From GCA-2401735 sp051252095 (GTDB taxonomy: Bacteria > Pseudomonadota > Gammaproteobacteria > Burkholderiales > Methylophilaceae), in NCBI GenBank assembly GCA_051252095.1, contig JBPOFK010000001.1, forward strand, positions 1 to 64,000: a DNA stretch of 64,000 nucleotides. Direction: 5' to 3'. The position numbers and the translations under genes are program-made. Within the stretch, counting starts at the first letter, position 1. Each line of letters opens with the position of its first letter. The notes below the pieces were generated by a model. That model did no database searches. It was given only the letters and a program-made list of their open reading frames with translations, and was not told the origin of the DNA. Positions 59,720-64,000 of this stretch are shown piece by piece.

Positions 59720-61240
59720 ATGAATGACAATATTAAAATGCAACATTTCTTATATGCATTAATGCTGCTGGGTTTGCTTATTACACCCGTAGTTAATGCT
59801 GATGATACGCTTTCCGGTAAGCCTTATACAAAATCCATTGATTTGGACACCAGCTTACCTGATGACTTACATGATGACTTGCCTGAGCTGGGAGATGTGT
59901 CAGAGACCGTCTTATCTGCACAAGATGAACAGCGCATTGCCGAACAAATTTTGGCAGAGGTGGCTGTAAGTGATGAAGTGTTGCAAGATGTTGAAATTGT
60001 GGATTATTTACAGTCACTAGGCGCGCGCTTGGCAGCAGCGAGTGATGACAAGCAACAGAATTTCTACTTTTTTGTAGTAAAAGACCCATCAATCAATGCA
60101 TTTGCAATGCCAGGCGGGGTAATTGGGGTGCATACTGGTTTATTTTTAGCTTCTAATACTGAGTCTGAATTGGCAGGTGTGTTGGGCCATGAAATTGGAC
60201 ATGTGACGCAACATCACTTAGCACGAATGCTCGCAAAGCAAAAAACAGATACGTTTAAAAATATTGCAGGAATCGCTTTGGCGCTATTAGTCGCTCGTTC
60301 AAACCCACAGTTGGCTTCAGGCGCATTGTCAGCATCATCTGCGGCAGGTATACAAAGGCAACTAGACTATACAAGAGCACATGAGCGTGAAGCAGATCGG
60401 GTTGGGTTAAGCATTCTTGATAATGCCGGGTTTGATCCACGTGGGATGCCTGCATTTTTCACAACGTTGCAAAGAGGTTCTCGCTTTGTGGATGGCAGTG
60501 CTCCAAGCTTTTTAAGAACGCATCCGCTTACTACTGAGCGAATTACCGATGTAGAGAACCGTGTTGCAAGTATGCCATATAAGCAAATAGCATCTAGTCT
60601 TGACTATTACTTTGTCAAAGCCAAGTTGCGAGCAAGTAGTGGATTGGCGCAAGCTGCCATTGATCAATTTAAGAACAACATTGCTGCTGGACGCTATGCA
60701 AATGAAACTTCGGAGCATTATGGTTTAGCCTTAGCGATGCTCCGCAAGAGTGATGTTGGTGATGCAACTGAGCAAATTAAATGGTTAGATGCGCATGGTG
60801 CTAAAAGTGTTTTTGTTGAGAATTTGAAAGCTCGAGTTGAAGTGGCTAAAAATAATCCTCAAAATGCAGCCAAGCAATATAAAGAAGCACTGCAGCGCTA
60901 TCCAGATAACAGAGCCTTAATTTACGGTTACGCAGAACATTTTCTGGCGATAAAAGATGCGAAGGCGACGATTACGTTGGTGAAAGAGAAGCAACACTTA
61001 TATCCTAGAGATTCTTACTTTTACGAATTATTGGCTAAAGCTTATTATCTAGAACAGAAAGACTTGCTCAGGTATCAGGCTCAAGGTGAAGCCTATTATC
61101 GGCAATATAATTTGGATAAAGCAGTGGAGCAAATGGAATTTGCCACTAAAGCCAAAGATGGGACTTTTTATGAGAAATCAATTGTTGAGGCGCGGCTGAA
61201 AGAGCTGCAACGGATGCAAAGTTATAGGATAAAGGGCTAA
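59720..61240 (+). CDS. bepA: Periplasmic M48 metalloprotease, BepA-like
   Basis: A 506-residue exported protease: signal peptide (FLYALMLLGLLITPVVNA), an M48 domain (about 85-290) with zinc site VLGHEIGHVTQHH and third ligand in RAHEREADRVGLSILD, then tetratricopeptide-like repeats to the end (ENLKARVEVAKNNPQNAAKQ and IYGYAEHFLAIKDAKAT). This is the layout of BepA (YfgC), which helps assemble or degrade LptD and other outer-membrane proteins. Start ATG 59720 is uncertain; 59738 is also possible. Confidence 0.9.
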   Translation: MNDNIKMQHFLYALMLLGLLITPVVNADDTLSGKPYTKSIDLDTSLPDDLHDDLPELGDVSETVLSAQDEQRIAEQILAEVAVSDEVLQDVEIVDYLQSLGARLAAASDDKQQNFYFFVVKDPSINAFAMPGGVIGVHTGLFLASNTESELAGVLGHEIGHVTQHHLARMLAKQKTDTFKNIAGIALALLVARSNPQLASGALSASSAAGIQRQLDYTRAHEREADRVGLSILDNAGFDPRGMPAFFTTLQRGSRFVDGSAPSFLRTHPLTTERITDVENRVASMPYKQIASSLDYYFVKAKLRASSGLAQAAIDQFKNNIAAGRYANETSEHYGLALAMLRKSDVGDATEQIKWLDAHGAKSVFVENLKARVEVAKNNPQNAAKQYKEALQRYPDNRALIYGYAEHFLAIKDAKATITLVKEKQHLYPRDSYFYELLAKAYYLEQKDLLRYQAQGEAYYRQYNLDKAVEQMEFATKAKDGTFYEKSIVEARLKELQRMQSYRIKG

Positions 61241-61290
61241 GTTGCAGCTGAAACTTCAAGCGTTAGTCACTACCATGAGAATATACCGCA

Positions 61291-62070
61291 ATGAAGCGTA
61301 GAGATTTTTTAGGTTTAGGTCTATCGGCAATACTACTATTGCCGATGAAGTTATTTGCGGCTGTATGGAATAATGCGGCATTCAGTGCGCGTAATAATGA
61401 AGATGCAGAAAAAGAACTTTCAGTCAGTAATGAGATTGAGAGCAAAGATATTGAGATTAAAGCGCCAAGCCGAGCAGAAAATGGTGCGATTGTACAAGTA
61501 GAGGTTAATAGTCGTATACTCAATACAGAAGCGATTGCGCTACTGGTAGATAAGAACCCTACCGCTTTGATTGGTAATTATATGTTTGTGCAAGACGCTT
61601 TGCCCACCATGGTGACTAGGATAAAGATGGCCGAGACTTCTGATATTAAAGTGATTGTAAAGTCAGGTAATCAATACTTTACAGCATCTAGACATGTCCA
61701 AGTATTAGAAAATGGTTGTGGCGGATCCGCTAGTGCAAACGAGAAATTTATCTCAAGTATGAAACTTAGAGCTAAGCTATCCACAGACACACCAAATGTA
61801 GCGCAACTTAAAGCCATTATTACGCATCCCATGCATACAGGACAGGGTACAGATTTAAATGGAGAGATGATTCCTGCACATTTTATTCAAGTCGTGACGA
61901 TTCACCATAACCAAAAGTCGGCAATTGAAATGCAACTGGGAACTGGGATTGCAAAAAATCCATATTTCACATTTTATCTTACAGATGCTAAGCTGGGTGA
62001 CAAGGTTTACATTGAATGGTCTGATAACCTTGGTAATTCAGACAGTAATGAAACGTTTGTCATCGCATAA
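61291..62070 (+). CDS. SoxYZ-like carrier, quinoprotein-associated type
   Basis: A 259-residue protein fusing a SoxY-like N-terminal part and a SoxZ-like C-terminal part (about 155-259). The start MKRRDFLGLGLSAILLL is a Tat-type signal (R-R-D-F-L). Between the halves stands LENGCGGSAS, like the C-terminal GGCGG carrier arm of SoxY with its single cysteine. Fusions of this kind (TIGR04557-like) are described beside PQQ alcohol dehydrogenases, but none is adjacent here. It may carry a cofactor or intermediate on the cysteine; its function is unproven. Confidence 0.85.
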   Translation: MKRRDFLGLGLSAILLLPMKLFAAVWNNAAFSARNNEDAEKELSVSNEIESKDIEIKAPSRAENGAIVQVEVNSRILNTEAIALLVDKNPTALIGNYMFVQDALPTMVTRIKMAETSDIKVIVKSGNQYFTASRHVQVLENGCGGSASANEKFISSMKLRAKLSTDTPNVAQLKAIITHPMHTGQGTDLNGEMIPAHFIQVVTIHHNQKSAIEMQLGTGIAKNPYFTFYLTDAKLGDKVYIEWSDNLGNSDSNETFVIA

Positions 62071-62234
62071 ATGTCATACAAATACATTAAAGTATGATGT
62101 CATCAAATATTGATGTGATAAATTATATTAATCACATTGATTAAAACAATCAAATTTACTAATTGTAGAAGTTTTTTTATAATTACGTTTATCAATCTTA
62201 AATAAAATTTATTAACCAGAGAGAAGGAAAAAAT

Positions 62235-62798
62235 ATGTCACTTATTAATACGCAAGTACAACCATTTAAAGCACAAGCTTTTCATAACGGTAAATTTATC
62301 GAAGTAACGGATGAAAGCTTAAAAGGGAAATGGTCTGTGTTGATTTTTATGCCAGCAGCTTTCACATTTAACTGCCCAACTGAGGTAGAGGATGCAGCAG
62401 ACAATTATGCTGAGTTTCAGAAAGTAGGCGCAGAAGTGTATATCGTGACAACAGATACACATTTCTCACACAAAGTATGGCATGAAACTTCACCAGCTGT
62501 GGGTAAAGCTAAATTCCCGCTAATTGGTGACCCAACACATCAATTGACGAATGCTTTTGGCGTGCACATTCCTGAAGAAGGCTTGGCATTACGTGGTACT
62601 TTCATTATCAATCCTGAAGGCGTCATTAAAACGCTTGAAATTCATGATAATGCGATTGCACGTGATGTTAAAGAAACTGTACGTAAATTGAAGGCTGCAA
62701 AATTTGTTGCCGAGCATCCAAATGAAGTATGTCCTGCTAAATGGAATGAAGGTTCACAAACCTTAACACCATCATTAGACTTGGTAGGTAAGATTTAA
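62235..62798 (+). CDS. ahpC: Alkyl hydroperoxide reductase subunit C
   Basis: A 187-residue 2-Cys peroxiredoxin of the AhpC group. Peroxidatic Cys47 in AAFTFNCPTEVEDAA and resolving Cys166 in HPNEVCPAKWNEG; FIINPEGVIKTLEIH lies between. It reduces hydrogen and alkyl peroxides and is regenerated by AhpF, encoded next. GAGAAGGA stands 7-10 bases before the ATG. The 164-base upstream gap holds several AT-rich dyads but no OxyR site I can call. Confidence 0.97.
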   Translation: MSLINTQVQPFKAQAFHNGKFIEVTDESLKGKWSVLIFMPAAFTFNCPTEVEDAADNYAEFQKVGAEVYIVTTDTHFSHKVWHETSPAVGKAKFPLIGDPTHQLTNAFGVHIPEEGLALRGTFIINPEGVIKTLEIHDNAIARDVKETVRKLKAAKFVAEHPNEVCPAKWNEGSQTLTPSLDLVGKI

Positions 62799-62851
62799 AT
62801 TTTTAATAGGTATTAGCTAGCTAAGACAAAACCTTAGCTGAAATTAAAACG

Positions 62852-62880
62852 GGCGTTGTCCAAAAGATAGCGCCTTTTTT
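62852..62880 (+). terminator. Terminator between ahpC and ahpF
   Basis: ggcgttgtc (62852-62860) pairs with gatagcgcc (62866-62874, two G-T pairs) around caaaa, followed by six T. A second hairpin agctaag/cttagct at 62819-62839 lies just before. Partial read-through would leave AhpF in smaller amount than AhpC. Confidence 0.8.
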
Positions 62881-62909
62881 GACCCTAAAATTAAGTAAAG
62901 AGAGCAAAT

Positions 62910-64000
62910 ATGGCATTAGAACAAACGATCAAAACACAGTTGGAAACATATATAAAAATGTTGCGAGAACCAATTGTATTGGCTGAGTCTTTAGATGACA
63001 GTGCGGATGCAAAAGAAATGCACGAGTTGTTGGTTGAAATCTCCAATATGTCAGACAAGATTAGTCTTGTTCAAGAAGACAATGAACGTAAACCTTCTTT
63101 TGCCGTAAAACGTGCTGAAACGCATAGCCAAGCCCAAAAAGCTGTCGGTGTGCGCTTTGCAGGTATTCCGCTAGGCCATGAGTTTACCTCATTAGTATTG
63201 GCCTTATTGCACACTGGCGGTCATCCAATGAAATTGGAACAGGAAAAAATAGACCAAATAGCGGCCATAGAGGGTGCATTCCATTTTGAGACATATGTGT
63301 CTTTAAGCTGCCATAACTGTCCAGATGTTGTGCAAGCCTTGAATATGATGGCTGTAATTAATCCAAATATTACGCATGTGATGATAGAAGGTGGTTTGTA
63401 TCAAGACGAAATAAAAGCCAAAGAGATTATGTCTGTGCCCACTATTTATTTGAATGGTGAAGTCTTTGGTGCGGGTCGCATGGAGCTAGAAGAAATTCTG
63501 GTCAAAATTGACACTGGTGCTGTAGCACGTGAAGCTAAAAAGCTTGACGAAAAAGCACCATATGACGTGTTGGTCGTAGGTGGTGGTCCAGCAGGCGCAT
63601 CGGCTGCCATTTATGCAGCACGTAAAGGGATAAGAACAGGTATAGTAGCTGAGCGTTTTGGTGGTCAAGTAATGGATACACTAGCCATTGAAAACTTTAT
63701 TTCTGTTAAAGAAACCGATGGTCCTAAATTGGTGATGGCATTAGAAGAGCACGTAAAAAGTTATGATGTGGATATCATGAATTTACAACGTGCAGCTAGC
63801 CTTGCAGAGCCTGGTAAAGAAGGGAATAAAAATACCGATTTGATTGAGGTACAACTTGAAAGCGGCGCGACATTAAAATCAAAAGCGGTGATATTGGCTA
63901 CAGGTGCAAGATGGCGCGAACTCAATGTCCCAGGAGAAAAAGAGTACCGAGGTAAAGGCGTTGCTTATTGCCCACATTGCGATGGCCCTTTGTTCAAAGG
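62910..64000 (+). CDS. ahpF: Alkyl hydroperoxide reductase subunit F, partial
   Basis: The first 363 residues of AhpF, cut by the window edge. The N-terminal double thioredoxin-like domain carries CHNC (134, 137) in VSLSCHNCPDVVQAL. The FAD-binding domain begins VLVVGGGPAGASAAIYAARKG, with FGGQVMDTLAIENF, and the thioredoxin-reductase-type active site CPHCDG lies near residue 355. It passes electrons from NADH to AhpC. The NADH-binding part is incomplete in the window. Confidence 0.96.
   Translation, partial: MALEQTIKTQLETYIKMLREPIVLAESLDDSADAKEMHELLVEISNMSDKISLVQEDNERKPSFAVKRAETHSQAQKAVGVRFAGIPLGHEFTSLVLALLHTGGHPMKLEQEKIDQIAAIEGAFHFETYVSLSCHNCPDVVQALNMMAVINPNITHVMIEGGLYQDEIKAKEIMSVPTIYLNGEVFGAGRMELEEILVKIDTGAVAREAKKLDEKAPYDVLVVGGGPAGASAAIYAARKGIRTGIVAERFGGQVMDTLAIENFISVKETDGPKLVMALEEHVKSYDVDIMNLQRAASLAEPGKEGNKNTDLIEVQLESGATLKSKAVILATGARWRELNVPGEKEYRGKGVAYCPHCDGPLFK

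Noticed and set aside
61263..61523. Open minus-strand frame over the SoxYZ-like gene, and many similar antisense frames (for example 16234-16848, 48931-49584)
   Set aside because: They lie wholly opposite strongly supported genes, lack ribosome sites and have implausible composition; they are mirror frames of the real genes.

Overview
The window looks like a chromosome segment of an AT-rich, methylotrophic betaproteobacterium, most like Methylophilaceae (Methylotenera and relatives). This is inferred from gene order and protein character, not from a database search. Pointers are zapA followed by 6S RNA; the hpf-rpoN-lptBAC-kdsCD block next to a regulatory PTS (EI, HPr, EIIA, RapZ); def-fmt-htpX-rsmB followed by an NtrY/NtrX-like pair; a methyl-cycle cluster (metK, ahcY, metF); and two orphan accessories normally linked to PQQ alcohol dehydrogenases (a YVTN beta-propeller and a fused SoxYZ-like carrier).

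Layout. 1-3815 is the right part of a small integrative element sitting in the 3' end of a tRNA-Phe gene. It carries a PIN-toxin/antitoxin-like pair cut by the window edge, an unknown gene, a Rep_trans-type rolling-circle replication initiator with a hairpin cluster in its first codons, an excisionase-like HTH gene and a tyrosine integrase. 4076-4934 holds a BON-LysM protein and a lipoprotein made of 11-residue repeats. 5020-14400 is a cobalamin salvage and uptake region. cobT-cobS-cobC-cobQ run rightward. A cobalamin riboswitch at 14180-14373 drives btuB, a membrane protein, bluB, a btuF-like gene, cobU and an S4 gene leftward. The two operons meet at an inverted REP-like repeat.

14512-25225 holds cell-division genes (zapB-like, zapA), 6S RNA, ilvA, rpiA, yggX-like, dgkA, a ZnuD-like TonB receptor with a His-rich partner, an MscS channel and sodB. 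25400-33303 holds xerC, dapF and the methyl-cycle genes, with an SAH riboswitch before ahcY. 33320-44757 holds smg, dprA, def, fmt, htpX, rsmB, the two-component pair and xthA. 45001-56975 holds prlC, the PTS genes, rapZ, hpf, rpoN and the lipopolysaccharide export and Kdo genes. 57114-64000 holds a Kef-type antiporter, moaC, a BepA-like protease, the SoxYZ-like carrier, ahpC and the start of ahpF.

Most of the window is ordinary core genome. The parts worth a second look are the element at the left end (possible origin inside rep, possible integrase arm sites, terminator shared with the tRNA), the B12 uptake genes (a BtuF-like protein without an export signal, no BtuCD, an orphan membrane protein under riboswitch control), the NtrX-like regulator with a decayed AAA+ domain, and the orphan PQQ-associated proteins. 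I did not find a clearly unprecedented multi-gene system.
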